Assembly (NCBI GenBank): GCA_009726095.1
Contig: WLMZ01000023.1
Location: 1-35,989 of the forward strand
Origin: Actinomycetota bacterium
GTDB lineage: Bacteria; Actinomycetota; Acidimicrobiia; Acidimicrobiales; Ilumatobacteraceae
Direction of reading: 5' to 3'
Length of the DNA: 35,989 nucleotides
Under the pieces are notes generated by a model. That model was not told the DNA's origin, did no database searches, and saw nothing but the letters and a program-made list of their open reading frames with translations. Position numbers and translations under genes: made by a program. Shown in pieces: positions 15,264 to 22,796 of this stretch. Numbering within the stretch: the first letter of the stretch is position 1; each line of letters starts with the position of its first letter.

Positions 15264-15463
15264 GAAATGCAGCCCGCCCAGGATGCACCCGGCGAACAGG
15301 CCGATTCCAGCGGCCGAAGCGCCCAGTCCCTTGTGAACAGCTACAGGACATGAGACGCGGGCCGCCCCCGAGCCGAGCGCAAAAAGCACCAGCTCGCGCC
15401 ACCAAGCAGCTGCCGCCCTGCCTTCAAGCCCGGATGCCTCTGACACTGCTGCGGCGCCTCAGG
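15264..15463. other. non-coding stretch between holA end and fic promoter
   Basis: Together with the fic promoter region this is a gene-free interval of about 340 bp. A minus-strand frame at 15249-15446 could encode 65 residues with a hydrophobic glycine-rich C-terminus, but it has no ribosome binding site and overlaps the fic palindromes. I see no RNA gene or terminator with a T-run. Confidence 0.4.
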
Positions 15464-16438
15464 TCAGCGGCGGCGGGCTGGCGCCGGGCTGAGCCGACTG
15501 AGCCGGGCCACGAGCACTTCCATCACCAACTCCTCGGGCAGATCGCGCCGGCCACGCAGATCGAGATCGGCTTGGGCCAATAGCTCGATGGCCCTGGCGA
15601 CCCCCCCGCTGCCCAAGCGACGGTACTGATCCAGCACCTTGCGCGCCGGGAAGCCGGGCTTGATGCCCAGCAGCGTGGCCACAGCCTGCTCGGAATCTGC
15701 ATCGGCGCCATCGATCTTGAGCATGCGCGCGTAATGGATGTGCAACGTGGCCATCAGCTGCAGCGGGTGCCGCGACTGCATCATCCTGGCCAGCAGTTCG
15801 AGCGCCGGCGTGGTGTCGCCGCGATCGATCGCGTCGGTGAGGTCCCACGGCGGGACCGAGCCCGCATCGCCGAGGAACGGTTCGATGTCGGTCGCGCTCA
15901 ACTTCTGCGCAGCGCCGTAGGTGGAGGCCAGTGTCTCGAGCACGCCCGACAGGCGACCCGCTTCCTCGCCCATCCACCCGGCGATCAACGCCAGTGCCGA
16001 CGGATCCAGCTTCATCCCGGCTGCGGCCACCTGCTCTTCGATCCACAGCGAGCGATCGCGCTTCGATGTCGGTGGCGCCGTATTGGTGGAGGTGGCGCCG
16101 GCCTTCTTGGCCGCGTCGGTGAGCGCCTTGGCCAGCCGGCCACCGCCGCCCACGAGCACCAGATCGGTGCTGGGCAGTGGGTCACCCAGGTACGCCACCA
16201 GTGGAGCCACGTCGTCGGCGTTGAAACGACCCATGCCGCGTGCGATCACCACGCGTTTGTCGGTGAGAAATGGCATGGTCTGGGCGGCGTCGACCACGGC
16301 ACGCAGTTCGTAGTCGTCGCTCGAGAAGTCGTCGACCATCAGCGTGCGGTCGCCCGAACCAACAAGGCGGTGTACCAGTTCGGTGACCGCGGAGAGCACC
16401 AGTGATTCGTCGTCACCGGTGATGAGATGCAGCGCCAT
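15464..16438 (-). CDS. holA: DNA polymerase III delta subunit (clamp-loader)
   Basis: The delta subunit opens the beta sliding clamp within the clamp loader. The 324-residue protein has the HolA N-terminal pattern Leu-Ile-Thr-Gly-Asp-Asp-Glu-Ser-Leu-Val, then Val-Asp-Asp-Phe and Pro-Phe-Leu-Thr-Asp-Lys-Arg-Val-Val. It also has Ala-Gly-Trp-Met-Gly-Glu-Glu-Ala-Gly-Arg-Leu of the central domain and the C-terminal Ala-x-x-Leu-Leu-Gly-Ile-Lys-Pro-Gly-Phe-Pro-Ala segment. The N-terminal P-loop is degenerate, as usual. The ATG at 16438 begins the domain directly and has AAGG upstream; a start at 16477 would add 13 residues inside comEC. It overlaps the comEC end by 26 bp, so the two are probably translationally linked. 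Confidence 0.94.
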   Translation of the reverse strand: MALHLITGDDESLVLSAVTELVHRLVGSGDRTLMVDDFSSDDYELRAVVDAAQTMPFLTDKRVVIARGMGRFNADDVAPLVAYLGDPLPSTDLVLVGGGGRLAKALTDAAKKAGATSTNTAPPTSKRDRSLWIEEQVAAAGMKLDPSALALIAGWMGEEAGRLSGVLETLASTYGAAQKLSATDIEPFLGDAGSVPPWDLTDAIDRGDTTPALELLARMMQSRHPLQLMATLHIHYARMLKIDGADADSEQAVATLLGIKPGFPARKVLDQYRRLGSGGVARAIELLAQADLDLRGRRDLPEELVMEVLVARLSRLSPAPARRR

Positions 16439-17861
16439 GGTGCACCACCTTGGCATAGTCCCGGCGGCGACCGGCAACCAGTCGGGCCAGGATCACCAGC
16501 ACCAGCACCGACCATCCAACGACGGTCCACACCGCACCCGGCGAGAGGCGGGCACCCAGGCCGGCCACCGTGGCCACCCAGCGCGTGCCCACTGCGCTGG
16601 GCATCTGCACCAGTTCGGCCAATCGGCCGCCGAGCAGGTGAGCAGCCGAGCCGGCCACCAAACCGGCGGGCAGACCGTAGAGCATGACGAAACCGGCCAC
16701 CGGCACAGCCAGCAGGTTTGCCGGTACCGACACCAGCGGCATGGTGCCGAACACAAGTAGGCTCACCGGGGCAACGCCGGCCTGGGCCCCCAACGTGACC
16801 GCAGCGGGCACAGCGATCCAACGGGGGCCCGGCAGGTACGCCACCAGCGCCGTACCGAGCAGGGCAACACCTGCGGTGGCGCCGACCGACAGCCAGAAGC
16901 CCACGGACCACACCAGCAACGGATCGATGAGCACCAACACGCCGACGGCCACGACGAGCACCCGCGTGGGCGGGTGCTCGCGACCGGTCAGATAGCCGGT
17001 GGCAGCAATACCCGCCATCACCCCGGCGCGCAGGACCGACGGCTCGAACCGCGTGAGCGCGACGAACCAGGCAATGAGCGCCAACGTGAGCAGCCACCGC
17101 GGCGCGGGACGAAGCCGGCGCAGCAACGGCGACGCGGCGGCCAGGAAAAATCCGACGTTCTGACCGGAAACGGCTGTGAGATGCGACAGGCCCGAGGCGC
17201 GGAACTGCTCGACCATCCCCGGCGGTTCGTTGCGGTCGTCACCGATGACGAGGCCGGCAAACAATGCGTCGTCGGGGGCCCGCAGCCGGCTGGCCCCCAA
17301 ACCGAACAGCCGCAGCACCCGGTTGGATGCGCGGTCCAGCGGCGAGCCCTGCACCCAATCACCAACGACGGCGATGTCGAAGCCGCCGACCACATGGCGG
17401 ACCGCTGCGCGGCGACGGCCGACACCCGTGAGCGCACGGCGCGTGCCCTGCACTCGGGCACACTCACCTGCCAGATGATTGTGCAGGCGCCGCCGCGGCG
17501 AACCACGCGCCCAGGTTTCGAAGCGCTGGCCCTGAATCTCGAACACTGCGACCACGGCACCGCCTCTGGGCGCCGGATCGGTGGTCAGACAGGCGACACC
17601 GGCAAACGGACCGAGTCGATCCGGCGATGCCCGGGCCCACGACAGGTTTGAGAGCTGTACGCCCAGCAGGCCGACGACAGCGCACAGCACTGCCAGTTGC
17701 GGCCTGCGATGCACGACGAACGCGCCACAGACAACGCCCACGACCGGCATGGGGCGCTGCAGCCAGATGCCCAGCACGACGGTTGCCGTCGCCAAGGCCA
17801 AGTGAGCGGTGGGGAGCACCTGCCACCACGCGGTGCGGCCGCTTCTATACGCTCGACTCAT
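16413..17861 (-). CDS. comEC: ComEC/Rec2-type DNA uptake channel, without metallo-beta-lactamase domain
   Basis: ComEC forms the inner-membrane channel for single-stranded DNA in natural transformation. The protein of up to 482 residues has an N-terminal pair of hydrophobic segments, an OB-like extracytoplasmic region, and the competence domain with His-Leu-Thr-Ala-Val-Ser-Gly-Gln-Asn-Val followed by many membrane helices. It ends after the helices: the C-terminal metallo-beta-lactamase-like nuclease domain of longer ComEC proteins is absent, as in several other actinobacteria. The start is uncertain. The ATG at 17861 shares CATG with the divergent ATG of the plus-strand gene; a GTG at 17819 would avoid this but removes 14 residues. 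In most actinobacteria it follows comEA directly. Confidence 0.88.
   Translation of the reverse strand: MSRAYRSGRTAWWQVLPTAHLALATATVVLGIWLQRPMPVVGVVCGAFVVHRRPQLAVLCAVVGLLGVQLSNLSWARASPDRLGPFAGVACLTTDPAPRGGAVVAVFEIQGQRFETWARGSPRRRLHNHLAGECARVQGTRRALTGVGRRRAAVRHVVGGFDIAVVGDWVQGSPLDRASNRVLRLFGLGASRLRAPDDALFAGLVIGDDRNEPPGMVEQFRASGLSHLTAVSGQNVGFFLAAASPLLRRLRPAPRWLLTLALIAWFVALTRFEPSVLRAGVMAGIAATGYLTGREHPPTRVLVVAVGVLVLIDPLLVWSVGFWLSVGATAGVALLGTALVAYLPGPRWIAVPAAVTLGAQAGVAPVSLLVFGTMPLVSVPANLLAVPVAGFVMLYGLPAGLVAGSAAHLLGGRLAELVQMPSAVGTRWVATVAGLGARLSPGAVWTVVGWSVLVLVILARLVAGRRRDYAKVVHHGAASHHR
17848..17853 (+). promoter_or_regulatory. -10 element TACGCT of the 17860 gene, leaderless geometry
   Basis: TACGCT ends six bases before the ATG at 17860. 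If comEC begins at 17861 this promoter lies within its upstream edge; if it begins at 17819 the hexamer lies in a shared divergent control region. Confidence 0.4.
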
Positions 17862-18303
17862 GAGCACGGCTGGCACCTACCCGCACCCGGCCGTGCCGCA
17901 TGGCCCGCGCGCCTTTCGGCTGCGCATCCGTCGGCTCGGCCCGTTCGTGGCCCTGGCGCCCGCAGCGACGCTCGGCGTTGTGGCATGGCTGCTGTTGCAC
18001 GGCAACACAGCGACCTCTCGTGGGCTGACCGGCTTTGCCGCCGTGGTACTGGCTGCACCGGTGCTGCTGGCCGCCGGTATTCCGCTGACCACCGAGTCGG
18101 GGCGGTTCGTGATGGGCGTTGTGGCCAGCATCGTGCTGTGGCTCGTCGTTGGTCTGCTGGCCGCCCGTCGGGCCACGCGATCGCCGGTGGCGTCATGGCG
18201 CGACTTCTGGCGCGAGTTCGCCTGGCTCGCTGCCGGTATCTGGCTGGGCGTGGGCGTGGGGCTGATGGCCATCGAGCTGTTGCTTGGCGGCGTCGCACCC
18301 TGA
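17860..18303 (+). CDS. small four-helix membrane protein of unknown function
   Basis: I do not recognise the family. The 147-residue protein has a cytoplasmic Arg-rich N-terminus and four hydrophobic segments, at about 30-50, 56-77, 87-107 and 120-142. No catalytic motif is visible. It stands on the plus strand between comEC and comEA, which are otherwise adjacent and on the minus strand, so it interrupts the competence block. An in-frame start at 17809 is possible but lies inside comEC; the TACGCT hexamer six bases before 17860 favours the ATG there. It converges with comEA. Confidence 0.7.
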   Translation: MSTAGTYPHPAVPHGPRAFRLRIRRLGPFVALAPAATLGVVAWLLLHGNTATSRGLTGFAAVVLAAPVLLAAGIPLTTESGRFVMGVVASIVLWLVVGLLAARRATRSPVASWRDFWREFAWLAAGIWLGVGVGLMAIELLLGGVAP

Positions 18304-18354
18304 GGATGGCACCAGCGCGGTGCTGCCCCCCGCAACACCGATACCCCGCCGGGC

Positions 18355-19107
18355 TCATACCGTGACCAGTGCACGGATGGCGTCGAGCTTTGCCGGGCCG
18401 ATTCCGGGCACGTCGAGCAGATCGTCGATGCTGGAGAACGGTCCCCGCTGCTCTCGATGGTTCACGATGGCAGCGGCCGTGGCGGGCCCGATGCCCGGCA
18501 GCGCGTCGAGTTGCTCCACCGTGGCCCGATTGAGATCGACCGGGCCAGTGGGCCCGACCGATATCGGCGGAGCCGATGCACCGGATCCGCTGGCCCCCAC
18601 CTCGGCGGGCACTGCTTGGCCGCGGTGCGGCACATACACGCGGTCGCCGTCGCGCATGGTTGCCGCCAGGTTCATCGCATCGAGATCTGCATCGATCCCC
18701 GGACCACCAGCGGCAGCGATCGCTTGCTGGATACGCGAATCTGCGGCCAGCCGATACACCCCCGGCGACATCACGGCACCGGTGACGTACACCAGGATCT
18801 CATGCTGCACTGCCTCCTGCGGCGGCGGCGGCGGCACCGGGTTGGTGGACGCAGACGACACCAACGAGGTGGACGGGGTGGGGCCTACCGAGGAGTGGAT
18901 ACTGGTGGGGCCGGCTGGCGCGGCATACGGCAGCGTGCTCTCCACTGCCGTGGGCGGGCTGCGCAGCAACCAGTATCCCCCTGCGCCAACGCCCAGTACG
19001 GCGAGTGCCGTGACAGCGAGACGCGCCACACCGAACCACTGCAACCAGGCGTGCATGGTCTCGCTGATCGGGCGCGACGGCGGCGGCCGATCGGGTAACG
19101 GATGCAT
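18355..19107 (-). CDS. comEA: ComEA-type DNA receptor: SLBB domain plus helix-hairpin-helix
   Basis: ComEA binds incoming double-stranded DNA outside the membrane and passes it to ComEC. The 250-residue protein has an N-terminal cytoplasmic stretch and one transmembrane helix (about 30-48), then a Pro/Ser/Thr-rich spacer. Next comes an SLBB domain (about 100-160, with Val-Tyr-Val-Thr-Gly-Ala-Val and Pro-Gly-Val-Tyr-Arg-Leu). A C-terminal helix-hairpin-helix pair (about 188-250) contains Asp-Leu-Asn-Arg-Ala-Thr and Leu-Pro-Gly-Ile-Gly-Pro-Ala-Thr-Ala and then Val-Pro-Gly-Ile-Gly-Pro-Ala. The ATG at 19107 has GGGAGG four bases upstream; an in-frame start at 19125 adds six residues. All expected elements are present. 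Confidence 0.93.
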   Translation of the reverse strand: MHPLPDRPPPSRPISETMHAWLQWFGVARLAVTALAVLGVGAGGYWLLRSPPTAVESTLPYAAPAGPTSIHSSVGPTPSTSLVSSASTNPVPPPPPQEAVQHEILVYVTGAVMSPGVYRLAADSRIQQAIAAAGGPGIDADLDAMNLAATMRDGDRVYVPHRGQAVPAEVGASGSGASAPPISVGPTGPVDLNRATVEQLDALPGIGPATAAAIVNHREQRGPFSSIDDLLDVPGIGPAKLDAIRALVTV

Positions 19108-19205
19108 ATGACCTCCCGCAGCCACAGCGCAGTCGCGCCGGTGATCATTCGGGGGAAGCCACCGAGAACGCTACCGACGATTCATGGGAGCGCAACCAAC
19201 AGGGC

Positions 19206-19553
19206 TCAGGACGGGGTTGCGGTGGCCAGATCGTGATCGCGCACAGCGGTGGACACGGATCGACGCGCCACCCATTCGGCCTCTATTTCCAGCGGTATCC
19301 GCAGATAGGCCCCACGGTGCCCCTTCAACCGCATGCGCCACACGAGGTACGAGCCGACGTAGCGCACGCCGAATCCGACCACGCCGTGCCGACGCCACTG
19401 GCGCACGTGTACGCGTTCATGGCGCAGCAGCGCCGTGGAATGCTGCGCCCCGTCACGCACGATGACCAGCGAGCCAAGGGTGATGCCGTCAGATCCCTTC
19501 GGCACAGGACCTCCTACCCACAGACGGAACCCGTCGCGTCGTTCAAACGGCAT
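19206..19553 (-). CDS. small HExxH protein, possible metallopeptidase-like domain
   Basis: I do not recognise a named family. The 115-residue protein contains His45-Glu46-Arg-Val-His49 in a Leu-Leu-Arg-His-Glu context, the classical zinc-binding helix motif. About 40 residues later, Pro-Leu-Glu89-Ile-Glu91-Ala-Glu93-Trp could supply the third ligand of a gluzincin fold. A hydrophobic stretch (about 57-72) lies between. There is no signal peptide and the size is at the lower limit for a working peptidase, so it may be a peptidase-like binding domain. It has a predicted leaderless promoter (TACAGT six bases upstream) and stands between comEA and the thioredoxin gene on the same strand. Confidence 0.75.
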   Translation of the reverse strand: MPFERRDGFRLWVGGPVPKGSDGITLGSLVIVRDGAQHSTALLRHERVHVRQWRRHGVVGFGVRYVGSYLVWRMRLKGHRGAYLRIPLEIEAEWVARRSVSTAVRDHDLATATPS

Positions 19554-19559
19554 GAGCGC

Positions 19560-19565
19560 ACTGTA
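19560..19565 (-). promoter_or_regulatory. -10 element TACAGT of the HExxH gene, leaderless geometry
   Basis: TACAGT ends six bases before the ATG at 19553, in the 54-bp gap after the thioredoxin-TPR gene. Confidence 0.45.
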
Positions 19566-19607
19566 ACCCGCGAAAAATGGGTCGCCGACACGGCCCGACT
19601 GGCGCCA

Positions 19608-20312
19608 TCAGAACAGGCGAGCGGTGAGCTGCTTGCGGTATCCGGCGGTACGGGGATCGTCGTTGCCCATCAACTCGAGGATGTCGACGAACTCCTGGCG
19701 GGCTTCTTCGTCGGCCTTCACCCGCGTCAGTAGCGCCGTGAGCTGCGCGTCGTAATCATCGATGACCGTCTGGCTGAGCCGGGCAGCGGCAGCAACCTTC
19801 CGGGTGCGCTCGGACTCGGGGATACGCGCCAACAGCGCCAGCGCCTCCTCGCCACGCGACGACAGCACCAGCAGATCGCCGAGCGCGACGATGGCATCTT
19901 CGTTACCGGGCTCGAGTTCGAGCGCGGCGCGCAGGCTGGTCTCGTCGCCTGCTTCGATGAGCGCCACCAGCGCGTTTTCTTCTTCGGTGGGCAGCAGCGA
20001 CTGCACGAACTGTTCGATCACGTGCTCGGGGTAGGCGCCCACGAAACCGTCGACGACCTGACCGTCCTTCAGCGCGTACACGGCAGGGATGGACTGCACC
20101 TGGAACGCCTGGGAGATACCGGGGTTCTCGTCGACATTGACCTTGACCAAGATGACCTTGCCGTTGGTGGCGTCGGTGGCCCGTTCGAGGATCGGGCCGA
20201 TGGTCTTGCACGGGCCGCACCACGGGGCCCAGAGATCGACGATGACGGGCGTGGTGCTGGAGCGGTCGATGACCTCTGTCTGGAAGGTTGCCTCGGTGAC
20301 ATCAATGGACAT
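19608..20312 (-). CDS. thioredoxin-TPR protein (CnoX/YbbN-like)
   Basis: The 234-residue protein begins with a thioredoxin domain (1-108) carrying Trp31-Cys32-Gly-Pro-Cys35 and the Ser-Ile-Pro cis-proline loop. It continues with a helical TPR-like region (about 115-234). This architecture is that of CnoX (YbbN), a chaperone-redoxin that protects substrates of GroEL, though E. coli CnoX lacks the active-site pair that is intact here. The actinobacterial members are usually annotated as thioredoxin or tetratricopeptide protein. The ATG at 20312 follows TATCGT by six bases, with GTGACA 18 bp further upstream as a possible -35; starts further upstream would add an unrelated stretch. Confidence 0.9.
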   Translation of the reverse strand: MSIDVTEATFQTEVIDRSSTTPVIVDLWAPWCGPCKTIGPILERATDATNGKVILVKVNVDENPGISQAFQVQSIPAVYALKDGQVVDGFVGAYPEHVIEQFVQSLLPTEEENALVALIEAGDETSLRAALELEPGNEDAIVALGDLLVLSSRGEEALALLARIPESERTRKVAAAARLSQTVIDDYDAQLTALLTRVKADEEARQEFVDILELMGNDDPRTAGYRKQLTARLF

Positions 20313-20318
20313 ATCGGC

Positions 20319-20324
20319 ACGATA
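20319..20324 (-). promoter_or_regulatory. -10 element TATCGT of the thioredoxin-TPR gene, leaderless geometry
   Basis: TATCGT ends six bases before the ATG. GTGACA lies 18 bp upstream of it as a plausible -35. This is the best complete promoter in the window. Confidence 0.55.
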
Positions 20325-20375
20325 CCGGCGACAGCTACGGGTTGTCACCAGCGTGTGGAGGCACCCCGGTGCGGG

Positions 20376-20381
20376 TACCGT
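20376..20381 (+). promoter_or_regulatory. -10 element TACCGT of the APH-like kinase operon
   Basis: TACCGT ends nine bases before the ATG at 20391, predicting a leader of about three bases. It heads the 20391-22719 operon. Confidence 0.4.
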
Positions 20382-20390
20382 GTGCAAGCA

Positions 20391-21425
20391 ATGAGCGACG
20401 TCCCCGGTATCGATGTCCCGTCCGTCACCGCCTGGTTGCAGGCGCACGTGTCAGGCGCCCACGCCCCGTTCACCTTCACGGTGATTGCCGGCGGCCACTC
20501 CAACCTCACGTTCGCTGTCACCGGCGCCGACGGCAGCCGCTACGTGCTGCGTCGACCGCCGCTCGGTCATGTGCTGGCAAGCGCCCACGACATGGGCCGC
20601 GAGCACCGCATCATCTCTGGCCTGCAGGACAGTCGTGTGCCGGTGGCACCCGCACTCGGCTACTGCGACGACCCTGCGGTCAACGGCGTGCCGTTCTATG
20701 TGATGGGTTTCGTCGACGGCCATGTCATCCGCGATGGCGCCACTGCAATGGCCGTGCTTTCGCCCGATGCACGACGCCATGCCAGCGAATCCATCGTCGA
20801 CACCATGGCCGCCATTCACGCCGTAGACCTGGGCGACGCCGGCCTCGACGATCTCGGCAAGCACGATGGTTACATCGCCCGGCAGCTGAAGCGCTGGTAC
20901 AGCAACTGGAACTCACAAAAGACCCGCGAACTCCCCGCCGTCGACCTGGTTCACGACGGACTGTTGCAGCGCATTCCTGCGCAGGGCCCGGCCACCATCG
21001 TGCACGGCGACTACCGCCTCGATAATTGCATGGTCAACGACCATGGCGATGTCATTGCCGTCCTCGACTGGGAGATCTGCACGCTGGGCGACCCGTTGGC
21101 CGACCTTGGACTGCTGATGGTGTACTGGACCGGCCCCGGTGACGATGCCTCGGCATGGACGGGCTCGTCCACGTCATCGCCTGGCTTCCTCGACCGCGCC
21201 GACCTGGCCGAGCGCTACGGCCGCATCACCGGCCGCGACCTGTCGCAGCTCGACTTCTACATCGCCTTCGCGTACTGGAAGCTGGCGTGCATTCTCGAAG
21301 GCGTGTACTCGCGCTACCTCGGCGGCGCACTCGGCGATCGCGACCCCGCCGAACTGCTGCCGTTCAAGCTGCAGGTCGATGGAGCCGCCGCCAAAGCCGC
21401 CGAAGCACTCGAGCGTCTGGCATGA
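20391..21425 (+). CDS. phosphotransferase of the APH/ACAD10-11 N-terminal kinase family
   Basis: The 344-residue protein has a protein-kinase-like fold of the aminoglycoside phosphotransferase group. A glycine-rich Gly-Gly-His-Ser-Asn-Leu-Thr loop (34-40) and Tyr-Val-Leu-Arg-Arg (51-55) mark the ATP site. His205-Gly-Asp207-Tyr-Arg-Leu-Asp-Asn212 is the Brenner catalytic loop and Asp226-Trp-Glu is the metal-binding motif. The Leu-Arg-Arg-Pro-Pro and Asp-Trp-Glu-(x)-Cys-Thr-Leu-Gly-Asp-Pro patterns are those of kinases related to the N-terminal half of ACAD10/11, abundant in actinobacteria with fatty-acid genes. A small-molecule hydroxyl is the likely acceptor; antibiotic resistance is unlikely. 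Its stop overlaps the next start as ATGA. Confidence 0.9.
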   Translation: MSDVPGIDVPSVTAWLQAHVSGAHAPFTFTVIAGGHSNLTFAVTGADGSRYVLRRPPLGHVLASAHDMGREHRIISGLQDSRVPVAPALGYCDDPAVNGVPFYVMGFVDGHVIRDGATAMAVLSPDARRHASESIVDTMAAIHAVDLGDAGLDDLGKHDGYIARQLKRWYSNWNSQKTRELPAVDLVHDGLLQRIPAQGPATIVHGDYRLDNCMVNDHGDVIAVLDWEICTLGDPLADLGLLMVYWTGPGDDASAWTGSSTSSPGFLDRADLAERYGRITGRDLSQLDFYIAFAYWKLACILEGVYSRYLGGALGDRDPAELLPFKLQVDGAAAKAAEALERLA

Positions 21426-22324
21426 GCGATGCCTACTCCATCGTCGGCGGCATGGCTCCGCTGTTGCACGAGCCCACGCTCGTGGTCATGCTCACCGGCT
21501 GGATCGATGCCAGCGGTGCAGCGGCGGCGACCATGTCCACACTCGATTCCGAATGCAACGCTCGCACCATCGCCGTGTTCGATGGCGACAGCTTCATCGA
21601 CTACCGGGCACGGCGGCCCACCATGGAGCTACGCGAGGGAGTGAACACCCGCTTGGATTGGCCCGATATCGAGGTCAAGCACGGCCACGACCTCGATGGT
21701 CGCGATGTGCTGTTGCTCACCGGACCCGAACCCGACATGGCGTGGCAGCGGTTCGGCCGCGAGGCGGCATCGCTCGGCGTGCGCCTCGGCGTGAAGCGCA
21801 TGGTTGCGTTGGGCGCTCACCCCTTCGCATCGCCCCACACCCGCCAGGCACGACTCTCCATCTCGTCGCCGTCGCCAGCGCTCGTCGAGGAACTGCGGAT
21901 GCTGAAGAACTCCATCGACGTGCCCGCCGGGGTGGCCGCCGTGCTCGAGCACTCCTTCCACCAACAGGGCATCGATGCATTGGGTATCTGGGTCCAGGTA
22001 CCGCACTACATCTCCTCGATGGCCTACCCCGCCGCCACCGTTGCACTGCTCACCGGGCTCAATCAGGCGGCCGGTCTTCGCATCGATGGCGCTGCCGCCC
22101 GCCAGGAAACCGTCATCCAGCGTCAGCGCCTCGACGAACTGGTGGCCGGCAACGACGAACACCGCGCCATGGTCGCCGAGCTGGAGAAGCTGTACGACAA
22201 CAGCGAGCAGCAGACGCTGCAGGGCGCACTGCCAACCACACAGTTCACCGCTGCCGAGATCCCCACGGGCGACGAACTGGCCGCCGAGCTCGAGCAATAC
22301 CTGCGCGACCAGAACGACAACTGA
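21422..22324 (+). CDS. PAC2 family protein
   Basis: The 300-residue protein follows the PAC2 family (related to proteasome assembly chaperone 2): Val-Val-Met-Leu-Thr-Gly-Trp-Ile-Asp-Ala near residues 21-30, Phe-Asp-Gly-Asp-x-Phe-Ile-Asp-Tyr-Arg-Ala-Arg-Arg-Pro, then Leu-Leu-Thr-Gly-Pro-Glu-Pro-Asp and Leu-Gly-Ala-His-Pro-Phe-Ala. The C-terminal part (about 225-290) is helical and charged. PAC2 proteins occur throughout actinobacteria and archaea; a role in proteasome assembly is suggested by fold only. The ATG overlaps the kinase stop (ATGA) and the next gene follows after two bases, so all three are translated together. Confidence 0.9.
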   Translation: MSDAYSIVGGMAPLLHEPTLVVMLTGWIDASGAAAATMSTLDSECNARTIAVFDGDSFIDYRARRPTMELREGVNTRLDWPDIEVKHGHDLDGRDVLLLTGPEPDMAWQRFGREAASLGVRLGVKRMVALGAHPFASPHTRQARLSISSPSPALVEELRMLKNSIDVPAGVAAVLEHSFHQQGIDALGIWVQVPHYISSMAYPAATVALLTGLNQAAGLRIDGAAARQETVIQRQRLDELVAGNDEHRAMVAELEKLYDNSEQQTLQGALPTTQFTAAEIPTGDELAAELEQYLRDQNDN

Positions 22325-22326
22325 CC

Positions 22327-22719
22327 GTGCCCGCAACGCCGGCACTGCGCTACGACGAGCGGCCCGACGACAACACGCCGGTCCACACCGCTGACCTGCC
22401 CGATACACCGACGCGCGACCGCAACATCGTTGCCCTCGCTTGGGTGGAGGCGCCCGCCGAATTGTTGCACCTCGGCGATGACCTCCCCCATCAGCCGACC
22501 GCTACCTACAAGCGACGCATCGGGCCGTGGTTGTTATGGCGGGCCGGGCCGGCCAGCGGTGGCGACGCACGGTACTGGGCTGGCGATGCCGACGACCTCC
22601 AACGCCAGATGATCTTCCGCTTGTTCCCCGATGGGAACGGGGACGGGCTCGGCCCCAGCGGCGCACGACACAGCAGGTTCCGCGCATGGAAAGAGGACCT
22701 CCTCGGCCGCTCGGGTTGA
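22327..22719 (+). CDS. unknown 130-residue protein, third gene of the kinase-PAC2 operon
   Basis: I do not recognise the family. The GTG start lies two bases after the PAC2 stop and the frame is open for 130 codons. The protein is soluble, with a Thr/Pro/Asp-rich N-terminus. It then shows Ile-Val-Ala-Leu-Ala-Trp-Val-Glu-Ala-Pro and Tyr-Lys-Arg-Arg-Ile-Gly-Pro-Trp-Leu-Leu-Trp-Arg-Ala-Gly-Pro-Ala, a pattern that reads as a compact alpha/beta domain. A Trp-rich C-terminal part ends Arg-Phe-Arg-Ala-Trp-Lys-Glu-Asp-Leu. No signal peptide, membrane helix or catalytic motif is visible. Tight coupling suggests a shared role with the PAC2 protein or the kinase. Confidence 0.75.
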   Translation: MPATPALRYDERPDDNTPVHTADLPDTPTRDRNIVALAWVEAPAELLHLGDDLPHQPTATYKRRIGPWLLWRAGPASGGDARYWAGDADDLQRQMIFRLFPDGNGDGLGPSGARHSRFRAWKEDLLGRSG

Positions 22720-22796
22720 TACGTGCGCTGCGAGTTCTGCCCGCCGCCGGCCGGGCACTACGTTGCGTACAGCACGTCGTCACAGGGGGCATACAC

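Noticed and set aside
15249-15446. 65-codon minus-strand frame with a hydrophobic C-terminus
   Set aside because: No ribosome binding site or TANNNT at the right place, and it runs into the fic promoter palindromes.
18304-18354. terminator between the 17860 gene and comEA
   Set aside because: Only a 5-bp GCACC/GGTGC stem is present, with no T-run.
20022-20390. upstream extension of the kinase frame
   Set aside because: It overlaps the thioredoxin-TPR gene on the other strand; the kinase domain begins at 20391.
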